From: Acanthacorydalis orientalis
Lineage: Eukaryota > Arthropoda > Insecta > Megaloptera > Corydalidae
Assembly: GCA_034766995.1 (NCBI GenBank)
Contig: CM068323.1
Coordinates: forward strand, 21,047,346-21,111,345
Direction: 5' to 3'
DNA: 64,000 nucleotides
Made by a program: the position numbers and the translations under genes. The number at the start of each line of letters is the position of its first letter. Within the stretch, counting starts at the first letter, position 1. Below are positions 14,041 to 27,303 of the stretch, in pieces. The notes below the pieces were generated by a model. That model did no database searches and was not told the origin of the DNA. It was given only the letters and a program-made list of their open reading frames with translations.

Positions 14041-14430
14041 ATTAAAATTTCAACAAATTTGCTATGGAGATAGTTCGCAGTCAAGGTGAACAACCGGTTG
14101 CATACGATATATTTATTCCTTATAAATTTTGCACGTTTACTTTAAAGGTACTAGCACTTTTCTTGTCCTGGATGATAGATGATGATAGAATCACATTGGT
14201 GTAATGAACTCGACAACAGACGACATTGTTGACTGATGCAACGACATTCCTTTCAACCAGTTGAGAAATTCAAGTTTCGCAGTAGTGGATAACGTATGTC
14301 AAGAAAAATGTACGAATGTCTTTTATAGAGACATTGAACTTTGTTTTGACGACACGTCGAAGATATTAGATTCGAGAGCGACTTCGCGGAAGTATTTTTT
14401 ATCCGGAAATTTTCCCAGTGCGAATTTTTT
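14041..14430. promoter_or_regulatory. Candidate enhancer or promoter block upstream of Cad96Ca
   Basis: A block of about 390 bp with some twenty CpGs, about 5 kb upstream of the first recognised exon. It has the palindrome AACCGGTT at 14092-14099, the core site of Grainyhead-family factors. It also has the ETS-like cores GCGGAAGT (14386-14393) and CCGGAA (14403-14408). Grainy head and Stitcher/Cad96Ca act together in fly epidermis, so a Grainyhead site near this gene makes biological sense. The function is inferred. The open frame at 14253-14489 on the minus strand lacks any domain. Confidence 0.35.
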
Positions 14431-14530
14431 GTACTGATATATTTATTAATATTTATCTTATCTACTTTAACGTATTTTGAAAACATCAATCTTAGATTTT
14501 TATCCGAGTTACATTTCCTTTTTTATCTCT

Positions 14531-14532
<2 letters not shown>

Positions 14533-14582
<50 letters not shown>

Positions 14583-14598
14583 ATGTATGTATGTATAA
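14533..14598. repeat. (TA)n(TG)n(TATG)n compound
   Basis: About 20 TA units, then GTGTGTGT, then TATG units. Confidence 0.94.
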
Positions 14599-15005
14599 TA
14601 ATTTTGTTAAGATCAGTTTGCTAATAACTTTGTTGTCGTAAAACTTAATAAGGAAAAATATTTACAGTTATATTATATTACATCTAACTCAAATTTTTAT
14701 TATGTTTACTATTTTCTGCCAACAAACTGTGAATTTACGAGACTTCTCTTCATACTTTTTCGAGTTTTATGACATCTGCGTCAACAAACCAACTTTAATG
14801 CAGAAAACTTTTCTCGAATGCAACACAAACTTTTTCTATAATCATTCGTCGCTAGTTCTGTAAAATGTAGAAGATAAATGTTCTTTTGGTGTTAGTTTTT
14901 ACAACTTTGCGATGATGTCTATTATACATCAAAGTTCATTTTTTTCAGAAATCCAGACAATTCATTAACAGGAACAAAAATTAGAGATTTAATAATTTAA
15001 TGATA

Positions 15006-15007
15006 TT

Positions 15008-15056
<49 letters not shown>
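15006..15056. repeat. (TA)n microsatellite
   Basis: TA run with ACAT interruptions near both ends. Confidence 0.92.
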
Positions 15057-16164
15057 GTTTACAGACATTGCTATTCTTGCTTATAAATAATTAAAAAATA
15101 TTTAAAACTTATATAAAATAATATAAGAAATTATCAACGGAAAGTTTGGTATAAAAATAATAACAAAAATGAACTAATGTAACATTTTACATATGGTTCG
15201 TAAATTAATTTAATAAATTATTATACGTAGCTACTAAGGTTATGCAAATAGTTAATTAAGGAAGTAATTATTTAACTATAATTGCAATAAATAACAATGC
15301 TTTATTCACGCAAGTAAATAATTAGGTACACGTTTTAAAGTAAAGTGAACACAAAATATATTCTGTAGAGATTTACTACACAGTATATGAAATCAATTAA
15401 TTTAATTAATTTGCAAAATATTTAATAGTAATATTCTGTTAATTATATATGTATATGTACATGTATGTATTTCATAAAAATATAAAATAATTATGATTAT
15501 ACAATTAAAATTATAAAATTTGCTAACTGTTGTTTATAATTTCAGAATTACTGAAATATGGAGAAAAACAATAATCAGTGTTCAAATTTCAAAATAATGA
15601 AATAAGAATTAAAATGATTTAAAGGTGAAAGAAAAATAATTATTTTAGTGAATATTTTAATAAAATATACTACTGCAATATAAAATAATGACTAGGGTGT
15701 AATATAAATAGTTAAAACAAATATCGTTATTATTATTCCATTATTATAATATTTTCGTGTTTCCAATGTAAAAGGTCAATTTTAACACATGTAGTAACAA
15801 AACCACCGAATAATGTTATATTCTTTTTTTATATAAAACTGTTCGAACACGTAACGCTATAAAATAACTTACTTTTTCGCTAACAACGATAAAATTTTAC
15901 AATTGTTAATAGGTCCTTTTATGTGACACGAATAATAAAACAAATCTAAGATATTTACGGTTTTACGCAGAACAATGATGCTTTGAATAATTAATTTTTA
16001 TTTGATTATATTTTAGTCAATCAGTATTTCGGAAATATATACGTTTATCTAATTACGCTATTTGTTTCTAATTATAAAATAAAATTTAATATTTATGAAT
16101 TTAATTATGTAATAATTTTTTTGCTGTCATTTTCACATATAGTTTTCTTTTACTTTTTTTAAGT

Positions 16165-16169
16165 GTATA

Positions 16170-16246
<77 letters not shown>
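16165..16246. repeat. Long (TA)n microsatellite
   Basis: Among the longest uninterrupted TA runs in the window, over 70 bp. Confidence 0.95.
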
Positions 16247-16249
<3 letters not shown>

Positions 16250-16700
16250 TCAAATCATTTCCAATAACCGTGCACATGAAAATTGATACATAACGTATAA
16301 AACGCACCTATACAGTATATTTTGATCGCATCATTGTGTGGGTTTGTGTAAAGCTTTTAGTATCACTGAATTGAATTAGCATACGAATATAGTTTCAAAA
16401 ACTTTTTGTGAAGTTAAAAATATCTTTTAAAATACGTTCGACATTGATTTTCATGATAAGAATAAAAGTTCAATATAAATTTTAAATGTAGACTTTGATA
16501 GGTATCGTAACAATAAATTTTGATTGGTGTTTTAAAATAAAAGTGTATTACAGAATAAAGAATTGATAAAATTTATTATTATTATTATTATTGATACTTT
16601 CATCGAAAATCATTGGCTTATAATATTAAAAAAAATATTTATATCATATAAGTTATTATATATATATATATTATATTATTTATATCATAAGCATTATAGT

Positions 16701-16701
16701 T

Positions 16702-16735
<34 letters not shown>

Positions 16736-16770
16736 GTTTGTGTGTGTGTAGGTGTGTATGTATGTATATA
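16701..16770. repeat. (CA)n(TA)n(TG)n self-complementary compound repeat
   Basis: About nine AC units, then seven to eight TA units, then GT units and TATG units. The CA arm can pair with the TG arm across the TA core. Confidence 0.92.
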
Positions 16771-16962
16771 AAAATTGAAAAAAATGTTAAAAGATCGTTA
16801 TAAAAGTTTAATTTTTGTATAAATGCACACTTCTATGAAATAATGAAATGCAAAAAATATGAGTTATATGAGTTCATGTTTTAATTTTTCCTAGCAACAG
16901 TAATTTAAGCAAATGAGAATAATTTTGTTTCTGACACTTATACTGTTCTAGTTTCTTTTTGG

Positions 16963-16964
<2 letters not shown>

Positions 16965-16996
<32 letters not shown>
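16965..16996. repeat. (TA)n microsatellite
   Basis: Pure TA, about 16 units. Confidence 0.93.
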
Positions 16997-16998
<2 letters not shown>

Positions 16999-17182
16999 AA
17001 GCATTCGTACAATAAACTACTCTTTAATGAAATGGTTTAGTTAAAGAAAAGTAGTCGTTCGCAAAAGCTTGAGTAAGCCTTTGTATATTAACGCTTTATA
17101 ATGAATTCTCTTTACAAAGAACAAGTTTAGATAGAAGTACTAAGTTTTTTATAGAGAAGGTGGACTAAATAATAATAATATT

Positions 17183-17187
<5 letters not shown>

Positions 17188-17225
<38 letters not shown>
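17188..17225. repeat. (TA)n microsatellite
   Basis: Pure TA preceded by AAT trinucleotides. Confidence 0.93.
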
Positions 17226-17227
<2 letters not shown>

Positions 17228-17877
17228 ATGTTTGCATAAGTAGTTTAGATTTTGATTAATTAAAATTTATATTTTAGTATAAATTGCTTGTCTGTTTTTA
17301 AGAAAGTAATGAAAATGTTAAAAATTGTATTTGTTGATATAACATTTCTTTCTATTTATTAAACAAGACATAAAATTGTCAACAATATTGAAATATATAA
17401 GTAAATCTCCATACTTTATAAAATAAGATGTTTGGCACATAATTGGATTGGAAAATACCTAGTAATTGAATGTGTACATCTATTAACTGATTTTAATTTA
17501 AATCGGTAGTTGTATAAAACTAGTTAATTATACAATGAAACTTTACGCATCTTATTTTAAATATTCATTTATTTATAATTCAAACTAAACTAATATGTAT
17601 ATAAAGTATAACTTTTATGTATTTGGAATTGAAGATAATGATACATATTTAATTTTTTTTCTCAAAAATGCAAGTTTTATATTATTAATAAATATATAGA
17701 AATAAATGAGCCTTTTCAATTCACAAATCCACAAAAAATAGTTCAATTAGAGTTTAATACAGATGACTGAATTAACACAGTAATTTATTTGAAGTGATGA
17801 AATTGAGTGATAAATAAATTCTCAAACAGTTATTAAGCTTAATCTAGCTTATCTTATTCAGTTATTAATCTGAATAG

Positions 17878-17879
<2 letters not shown>

Positions 17880-17913
<34 letters not shown>

Positions 17914-17938
17914 AGTGTGTGTGTGTGAGTTTGTGTGA
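17880..17938. repeat. (TA)n(GT)n compound
   Basis: TA run, then ACAA, then GT units with a GAGTTT break. Confidence 0.92.
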
Positions 17939-18264
17939 TACTATATCCAACTAATTCTTACCTAAAATCTATTTCTTTAATAGCGGATTTGGAGGTATAC
18001 AATGTTTTCTATTGCAAATAAATAGATCGTCTAGACATTGGATTATCAGATGTTGGATTAATTAAAAAAATACAGAATATAAAATTTAATAAATATTATG
18101 CATACATATATTTAATATATATATATATTATGTATCTTATTTCAGTTTGTGGTTGAATCAAAACATTTGATTTGATTCTTACATATAAAACAGAAATCTG
18201 CTTATATTCCTAAGTAATAATATTTATAGTGAGAATTAATATCTAAAGTGGTTAGATTAATAAT

Positions 18265-18265
18265 T

Positions 18266-18299
<34 letters not shown>

Positions 18300-18325
18300 C
18301 ATATGTATGTATATATATGCATATT
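18265..18325. repeat. Interrupted TA/TATG repeat
   Basis: TA run broken by GTAT, CATATG and GTATGTAT words. Confidence 0.9.
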
Positions 18326-19309
18326 GGTATTGGCATATTAGTATTTATCTTCAGTGTTGAAAAGTTTGATATATCAACTGTTATAAATATCTTTATAGTT
18401 CAAATAAAACTGTATCTCTTGGTTTTCATCCAATATACCGACACAGTATCCAGTAAACCAATTCATAAATAAATAGCAATGTTGTCGAGCAATGATCATA
18501 CTGTACAATTTAATAAAAGTGTAAATCGAGTCACATTGAAATTTATTTCTATCTCGGTTTCCAATATATAGATTTTATGAATTCTGCACTCCGCTCTGTG
18601 AATCGTCGACGTTTGGTACAGACGTTTAGAGTCATTTATTTATATTAACAAATATGTTATATAAACATTTCAGTGTATCATGCACTGAACATCATAGTCT
18701 TATTTGCACACGAATTGTTTGGAAATGTAGTGCAGAAACACTCGTTTTTATAGATTTTATTTTTAAAAAATGAATAAGTTTAAATGGCACACATATGTTA
18801 TTAATAATATATATATATATATATATTTATATGTTATCAATAAGATATTTATTTGTTAATTTTTTGTATATATTTAGATGTAAAATAAAATAGAACATAT
18901 ATGTTGAAAAAAATATATTATCAAACACTCTTTTTCCTTCAAAAGATTTGGAAAAATAAGTTAAATACAAATATATTCCGTTTTCAGGTGTTACAAATAT
19001 TGGATGAGAATTAATGTTAAGTTTAAAATATTATAAGCAATAGGATAAAATAAGAATAAAACACATTTTAAAATTTAAAGATGGTTTTTTACTAATGGTG
19101 GCATCATTCGCAATTTGATTATATTTAGAAGAAAGAAAACAATAGGTTTTTTGAAAGACTATTGATTTTTCACATTTAGATTTGCCCTATTGCTATTTTT
19201 TTTAACGAAATATTATGAAGTATATTGCTAAATAATGAAAATTATAAAGAGTTCTCAACAAGAGTAAATGTTTGAATTATTTCTTAAATATTTGTTATAT
19301 TTATTTCAG

Positions 19310-19563
19310 TGAAATGTCAGCAACTGAGCGACAATACACCACCAACTATGTACCTGGAAAGAAACTGGATAATTCCCGTCAATGAATCTGTCGGAGCATT
19401 TGTAACGCGGGTGAGAGCTAGTGATAACGAAGACGCTGACTCTTTAGTATTTGGTTTGGAGAAAGTAGAATGGTTGATGGGTAGCGGAAGTACTAGGCCA
19501 TTACCGTTCCGCATTGACAACGTTACAGGCGCCGTCTTTTTAAATGAAACATTAAAAGATTGG
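19310..19563 (+). CDS. Cad96Ca: Cad96Ca exon: first part of the cadherin-like domain
   Basis: The acceptor is TTATTTCAG ending at 19309, and the donor GTGAGT starts at 19564. The first two bases (TG) finish a codon begun on an unseen upstream exon, so residue 0 is Met, Leu or Val. The 84 full residues start KCQQLSDNTPPTMYLERNW and end LNETLKDW. Cadherin hallmarks visible here are the PVNESVGAFV strand, the acidic ASDNEDADS calcium-type loop, and the FRIDNVTGAVFL stretch that resembles the cadherin D-x-x-T-G-x-I motif. Sequons NES, NVT and NET fit an extracellular location. There is no signal peptide. The block is clearly richer in G+C than its surroundings, as expected for a real exon in this DNA. 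Confidence 0.9.
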
Positions 19564-21198
19564 GTGAGTTCCGTCGATGCGTGTACAAGAATGTCTTGAT
19601 TACTACTTGTAACGGGTTTTATTCTATAGATCGAACAAAGTAATCATGTTATAGATAGAATGAATAATTTTAGGTTCGTGTAAATTTAATCATTTTTACA
19701 TTTAAAGAACGATTTTGAATTTCCAATGATTTTTTAAATGTTACAAAATATAAATTAATATTTTTAGTTCTTTTTTGAAAAACTACAAAGTTATTCATAA
19801 AAGAATCTACTCAACATTGAACAGTTTATAATGTAAAAAGGAGCTTTTCAGAAGCTATTATAATTTTAATGAAATGATGGTATTGTTTTATAAATAATAG
19901 AATTTATTTTTCAAATAGAATTGAAGTACAGTTTGAAAAATTTTTAATGTCTTAAATCATATTTTATTATTGTTATTCTTGATAATATAAAAAAAATATG
20001 ACGTATTTGATTGTGGATTGATAGTTATACATCAAATAAATACAGCGTAAATCTTTTATATTTCAGGGTAGTGAAAATCTGTTTTTGTATGTAACCGTAT
20101 CAGATGGAAAACTGACAGCAAAAAATGAAGTATGGGTAAAGATAGTGAACACGACGAACGGAATACAACATCAGTCACAAAAGAGATTTAATAGACCATC
20201 ACAATTCCCACATCAGATTGAATTGGGTGCCGCACATATACATGTACCGCCATATTATAGTCTGCCTGGTTTTCACCCCCATGCACCGATAACAAACAAC
20301 ATAGCTTCGAAACCAAATATAACTCAAGATAAAATTTATCCTGTGCAGTCAGCAAATGGAACGAAATCAAACAGTAACAGCAACGGTTCTATAAAAGATG
20401 AGTTAGAAATAATCGCTCAGAATGGTTCAAACTTGTTGCTAATACCGAAAACGAGTACAATGAAAAGTACTGGAGAGGGTGTGTCGACAGAAATGTACAA
20501 TTTAGAGAAAAGGCCAAATGTTCAAGTCCCCGATGAACGGTCTCGAAATAGTGCTAACGTGACTGACATGCCAGTCAGGTCTCCACCCGATTTAACTATA
20601 ACCCTTGTGCCAGTTGTATCAGTGTTGGCAATATTTTTGATGGTCGGTGTAGCAGCTCTTCTGTGTCGCCGACGGATATGTCTGGGGAAAACTAAACACC
20701 CCAAGGATGATATGGTAAGTGTAAGGATTTTTTTACACATGAACTGTTGTGACGGCAGACAAACATATAGTTGTCGAGGAAATATATTTTTATACGTATG
20801 AGAGAGCTGTGTTATTAAACTTGTCTATATAAAAGTAATTATTAATATAAAATATAAATTTGAAAATTCTACTAAAAATCATTAGGAAAATTATAAAATG
20901 CGTCTTTAAATTACTCTTTTATATTAAAACAATAAAGTCGTTTATTTATGAAGAAAACTCAATATGTGTAGCTTTTAAACTTTAACCTTCGTTTGACTTC
21001 CTTTTACAAAACCAGTATTGTGTATGTTACACCTCATACCTTCAAACTTAGTGTTTAAAGCAGCTCCCCAGTGAAATCAATAAATCGCATATTTATAATT
21101 TCAAACAACTTATAACTATATCTGGAAATGATCGAATGAAAATATTCGCTTTTAGAATTTATTTAAAATCAGTTTTATAAATGTTATAACTTTATTCA

Positions 21199-21242
<44 letters not shown>

Positions 21243-24200
21243 ATATATACTTGTATGTATAAATATATATATATATATATATACATTTGTGTTTGTTTTG
21301 TTTCTATATTTATAAAAGAATTTTTTTTATATAACTCACATCTTTATTTTAAAAAACCTATCAATGGAAAATATTCGCTTTATTTCATACTGAATAACAA
21401 TAAACTTTTTTTTAATGAAAGCCTTTTGTAGATTTTTTTTTATATTTTATGCGTATATAATAAATCTATTTTATTAAAAACACTTCATTTTAAATACTCG
21501 TTAAATTATCTACAACAATGTATGTATATTTTCAAGGAAACAGAGAGTATTTAAAAGTGCTGTCGTGTAAAAGTATAATTTAATGAATTTTTTTGTTGAA
21601 AAGGGTAAACCACTGACAAAATGTATTTTAAAGTGAAAATCAAAAACTACGTTACATTTGTATCTTTAATTTCTGTTTTAAAACAAAAATTCTATTCAAA
21701 TCCTAATTTATAAATTCTTTTTAATGGCTATTACAATACTGTTATTTTGCCTTATTTTTGTTACTTAATTTGTTTGAAATATGTATAAGTATTTATAAAT
21801 AATGATATGACAATTTAAAAAAAAAACTATCAAATGATAAATAAGAATGTTTAATTGTTTTAAATTAAGAATGAATAAAATGAATAATTTCATAAGTAAA
21901 TTGAATACTTTTATTAAATATATCAGAAAAAAAGAAACAAATGTTAAAAATATTCAGGGTATTAAAATAAATAATTTTAGTATTTTTTTATATATTATGT
22001 ATATGATATCAAAACTATTTATAACAAAAAATCATTATTTACAAAAGGTATCATTCTATATGTACTATATATAGAACAATCTCAAAGAATACTTCAATCC
22101 CATACTATTACTGGTGTATTATTTAAACCTGGACCAAGTTTAACTCTTAAAATATTTTTATCTGATTTTTTTTGCAACAAACATCCTTAAAAATTAATCT
22201 AACTAAAAACTTTCCTTGTGTATGTTAACAGCCTACAAATAACTAAACTATTCCATGTCAACTCTATTTTTTGTGAATGTGTAACGTATAATAATGTTAA
22301 ATTTATATAACAATAAATAAACCGATTGTAGATAAATAAAATCAAAATAGAAAATAAATTATCAATTTTCCAAGGAATTTTAAATATTTCAATTTTCAAT
22401 TTTATGATATAAAGATCGAATTCAAATGAAAATGAACTAATTGTGTTTTCATACAAACGTTGAAATCGAAAATGTATTTATTTAAAATGTACCATCGAAT
22501 TTTAGAACCTATAAGAAACTTTTAAATGTAATTTAATAATAAATTTAATAAATGAAATAAACTAGAAACAATTAAATTTTATTTACATGCCTTGTTATTC
22601 AAATTTTGTTAGAAATAATTTCATTATTATGGCTCTGAACTAAAAATTATTTCAAAGATATATTTTAACTAATATAAATTTACATTTTGATATTTATGAA
22701 CTTTTAATAGTATATTCATATCAATTTAAAGTCGAATTGTAATGTATTTAGTGCAATAGGTAGGTGTTTCCTATAAGAATGGTTTAGAGTGGGTGAAATA
22801 TTATATATATATATATATACATATTGGGCGTATATATATATATATATATATATTAATTCTGATTATTGACCTCATTAACAAACTTTGTCATCTATAAATA
22901 TTTATGTAACTGTTTTTAAAACAGTGAATATCTTTTTTACTTATGTGAGGTGTTCATTTAAAATTCAAATAATATAATTTGGATATATTCAAAAAACTGA
23001 CAATATTATTTTAAAATCTGATTTCCTTCAAATGTTTTTTTTTTAATATTGCTAATAATAATATATAAATTAATTCCCAAACGTGCTACACATCCATTTA
23101 TTATTTACCGGTCTAGTCCAGTGTCAAATTATATAATAGAAAAAAATGACACTTTTTATAAAAAAAACTTGTTCAATAATTTAACAAAAATTTATTATGT
23201 ATATCATACGTACAGTTAAAAATATTAAAATATGTATTCACATATTTCTATATACGATTTATATACTAGTTCATATTATCGAAAACAATGAATATATGAA
23301 TACATGAATTAATTTAAAGAAAATAATAGAAAACGTTCAGGAGTTTCAAAACAAGTGTATATACATTTTAAAGTAAATTCGGTGAAGAATTATTGCTCCT
23401 ATTAAAACATTTCATTAGAACTTTAGTAATTCCAAAAAGTACGTTATGTCCTGATAAATTTTATTTTATCTGATCAAATATATATTAAGAGTATAAGTTC
23501 ACTTTCTTTTCAAACTATATATATATATAAATGTATGTAATCTGTTTGTTTAAAATGTAGCTTTATAAAATAATTCCGGATTTTGTGGTAGTTTTTTAAA
23601 TAGTGTTAAGACTGGAGTGTTATAAATGAGCTTTTCATTAAATATTAATGTATATACTTTTTGTTATAATGACCAACCATTAAATTATAATTAATAATAC
23701 ATTTTCAGTATAGACATTTAATTCAATAAAATTAAAGTACTTTAAACTAATTTAAGAGAAATGTTTAAAAGAAGTCTGTAGTTTTCAAAAGAACAAATTA
23801 AACTTCTAATTGATTATTCTAATAAATCTATTTTTTAAGGTATTAAATAATATATAAAACAAATATATTTATATCAAAATATATTATTAAATTTTAATAA
23901 ATGTATTTTTTAAAACAATTATTAAAACACAATATTTTTATTTAGATGAGTCTGTAATTTCTCTTGATTATTCTAATACTTTTTTCCAGAATAAAAATAT
24001 ATTTCAGTCCGATTTAACATTAATGTTCAAAAGTTTAATATGATGTATAAAAATACATGACCTTTTTTAATACAGGCATAGTAATAACTTTAATATTTAA
24101 ATGAATAATAATAAATAAAAAATATTTCTATACTGTAGATGAAAAAATTTTTCAACGAACATAAAATATTATATATCCTATTTCTGTGATGAAAAATTAA

Positions 24201-24672
24201 ATAATTATTTTTTTAAAACATCACGTATACAATAGGTATTGTTTATTAATTATTATAAACTTTTTTTATAGCAAAAGGAACCCTCTGGTGGTATCGTTCT
24301 ACAAGATGACCCGGGGCTAGTTATGCAACAATGGCGTGGTCCACGTGCATTCAGTAACAGATATGAACCGTGGGAACGAGATGGACAGGTATATTATATT
24401 ACATATATTATTTATTAAAAAAATAGAGTTGAATATTTGTTCTAAAATGTGTAGCCTTGTTTAAAAATTTAACAGATAATAATGAACGGCGAAATGAGTC
24501 TCATAAAATTAAACAAGGGACAAGGGTAACTTGTTTAATTAACAATTAAACAAGGTTCTCAAACCCTATATAAATTCTAGAAAAATACTTTCTATAAATG
24601 ACTATTCTATTCAAAGTTATTATTTAAATTTATCTTTTTTAAAAACAAGCAAAGTTGTAGAAGATAAAACAG

Positions 24673-24720
<48 letters not shown>

Positions 24721-25330
24721 CTCATTTTCAATATATTTAATTAAAAATAAAACAAAATCATTGATGTGTAAATGACAAGAGAGAATTAATTTTAAAAATA
24801 ATTTTCCTTGGCGTACATCTTTTCTAGCTGAATATTCTTCAGTGCGTAGATGATTTTTGTTATATATAATAATTAACTTAACAGATATTATAAAATACAC
24901 TGGAAATAAACAGATATCAAATACGAACTAAAAGTTTAATAATTAAGGTCTCGATTAACTTTTATCGCTTCAATTCCCTTTTCATATTGGAAATTTATTT
25001 TGTTATATTAATGAGTAAATATATAAAAACATACATTGAATGAAACTTCTGTTAAAATGAATTATTTTGAATTTATAAATATAAATATTGTATTTTAATA
25101 ATTTAATTTGTATACGAAATGTAATTTAATTAATAAATTATATTTGGAAACTGGATTTCGTACATATTTTTAAAATGACTAATAATTATAAAACATTTTA
25201 AATGAGAAGATATACTATACTATAAATCAATTTTATTTATCATTTACAATTTTTAATGTGACAAAAAAAATAAGGAAAATTTTAAAGTTATTTAATGATA
25301 AATTATAAGCTTTCTTAGATAGATTAAATA

Positions 25331-25381
<51 letters not shown>

Positions 25382-27239
25382 GTAAAAAAATATACGTGAT
25401 ATGAATTGGAAAAAAATAATTAGTTTGAACATTCTGACTTTTAATTGTAGACAGAAAGTCAGTTATTTATATATTGAATTTCAAATAACCACTCAAAAAA
25501 TCGATGCTGGTTTTAATTTCTGTAATTTTATATTTGCTTCATCGACGCATAAAGCCATCGTTCTGTTAATAATTATACTCGTGCTATAAGGCTCAAAAAT
25601 TGATTTCACTGACATATATGTAGAAAATATATAAAGATATGTACAGATATACTTATATATATATATATATATATATATATCATATCTTTTAAGATCCTGT
25701 ATGAAAGACATCTCGGTTGAAACGAGCTTCTGAAATAATGTAAACCAAATCATAAGTTTAAATTTGTAAACAAAAAAAAACGAATTTATCGATTTAAATT
25801 AAATTATAATAGCTAAAAGGTATAATATTTGTTCAAATAATCTTATTTCATAAAACTTATATTATTATAAGTCAAAATGTATTATAAATTAAATTTCATT
25901 TCAAAAATTATTTTCAATTACATACTATATATGTAATGAAAATTTCCAGTTCAATTAATGATCTAATTTGAAAATTTGGTTAAAAGTATCATCTTTTTGA
26001 CAAATAGTGTATTATTTTGAGATATTGATTAATTAACATGATTGAAGAAAAAGTTTATTGTAAGAATAATTAATTAATTTTGATAGGTTTTGTTTAATAT
26101 ATTATTTTGTTTTCATAAAATATAAGATATAATGATTTCTCTACTAAAAGTATTTTAAAAACCAATCAAAATGTGAATAGTGTTATATTAAAAGTAAAAT
26201 AAATATTTTTACAATACAATGAGATTAAATTGTAGGATCAAACCTTTATTAATTACTTATTATATATACACATTAAATAAAGTATTATTTATTGATAAGT
26301 ACTCTTATATGACTGAATATTTTGTATGATTATTATACAGAACTAAATAATTATTAAAAATAGGAATATAATATGTCTGTGCATATAAAATATAATCTCA
26401 ACACTCTTTCTTCTTAAAGAAATAATTCTTAACAAGGTTACACATTGACTTGTAATATAACAACTAAGAAAATAAATTGATTTATGTAAATTTCACGAAT
26501 GAAAATATATATTTTAAAATTATTTGAATACATACTCAACTCATACTCATCAATTATTTACGCTCGAGATGTTAACTTCAAATTTAAAACGAAAATTAAG
26601 AATGTATAAAATATGATGTGAATAATTTTAATTACTGAGATAATGTTAATATGCAAATTTATATATATATATATATATATATATACTTTAAAGTTAATTA
26701 TATTTCTTGGTGCTATACATTTACAACAAATTAAATCCAAAATATTAAAGGAAATAAAGTATCTGTAAAAAAGTGTTAAATATTTGTTTTAATTTATATT
26801 TTTGCTTCATAAAATTATTTTAAAAATACTACAAAGCTAAATTATATCTTTAAAAGAGTTTTGAACTGAGTAAACCTGATTGACATTAACTAGTATAGAA
26901 TTAATTTGACCAGTTTGTATATATTTATCTTTCATATTCGTATCGCTTCCTGTTTTTATTAGTATGAAGTCGTTATTCATAATGAAGCTATAAATAGCAT
27001 TAAGTAAATATTATATTTAATATATATATATATATATATATATAGACAGATATATAGATATATGTGTATATGTATATTTATACATCATGGTCGATGAACA
27101 TTATACTCATTAGAAGTTCTACAAATACTTGACAAATTTTTTATAATGTATGAACATAAATTATATAAATATACTATACAAACTTAAATATATATACATA
27201 CATTCAGATCGATATAGTAATTTAAATACACACACTAAA

Positions 27240-27303
<64 letters not shown>

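Larger units (their letters stand above)
14431..19309. other. AT-rich non-coding sequence just upstream of the first recognised exon
   Basis: The stretch holds many TA, TG and CA microsatellites. Blocks at 14740-14870 and 18560-18760 are richer in G+C but contain no signal-peptide exon that splices in the needed phase. It probably includes intronic sequence of the receptor gene, because the exon at 19310 begins with a splice acceptor. Confidence 0.55.
20715..24271 (+). other. Cad96Ca intron, 3557 bp
   Basis: Phase 0 intron with donor GTAAGT. The frame stays open for 28 codons past the donor to a TGA, and an AATAAA follows at 20931-20936. TA-rich repeats occur at 21202-21284 and 22801-22854. 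The small open frames near 21.85 kb and 22.2-22.46 kb are A/T-only runs rich in Asn, Ile, Lys and Phe with no protein-like features. Confidence 0.85.

Noticed and set aside
14253..14489. 78-residue minus-strand open frame
   Set aside because: No recognisable domain and a Lys/Asn/Ser-rich composition; it overlaps the CpG block, which explains the lack of stops.
18577..18650. Short open frame starting MNSALRSVNRRR in a G+C-richer block 700 bp before the first exon
   Set aside because: Basic, not hydrophobic, so not a signal peptide; no suitable donor was seen.
19317..19520. Minus-strand open frame opposite the first exon
   Set aside because: It is the antisense shadow of the cadherin-domain exon.
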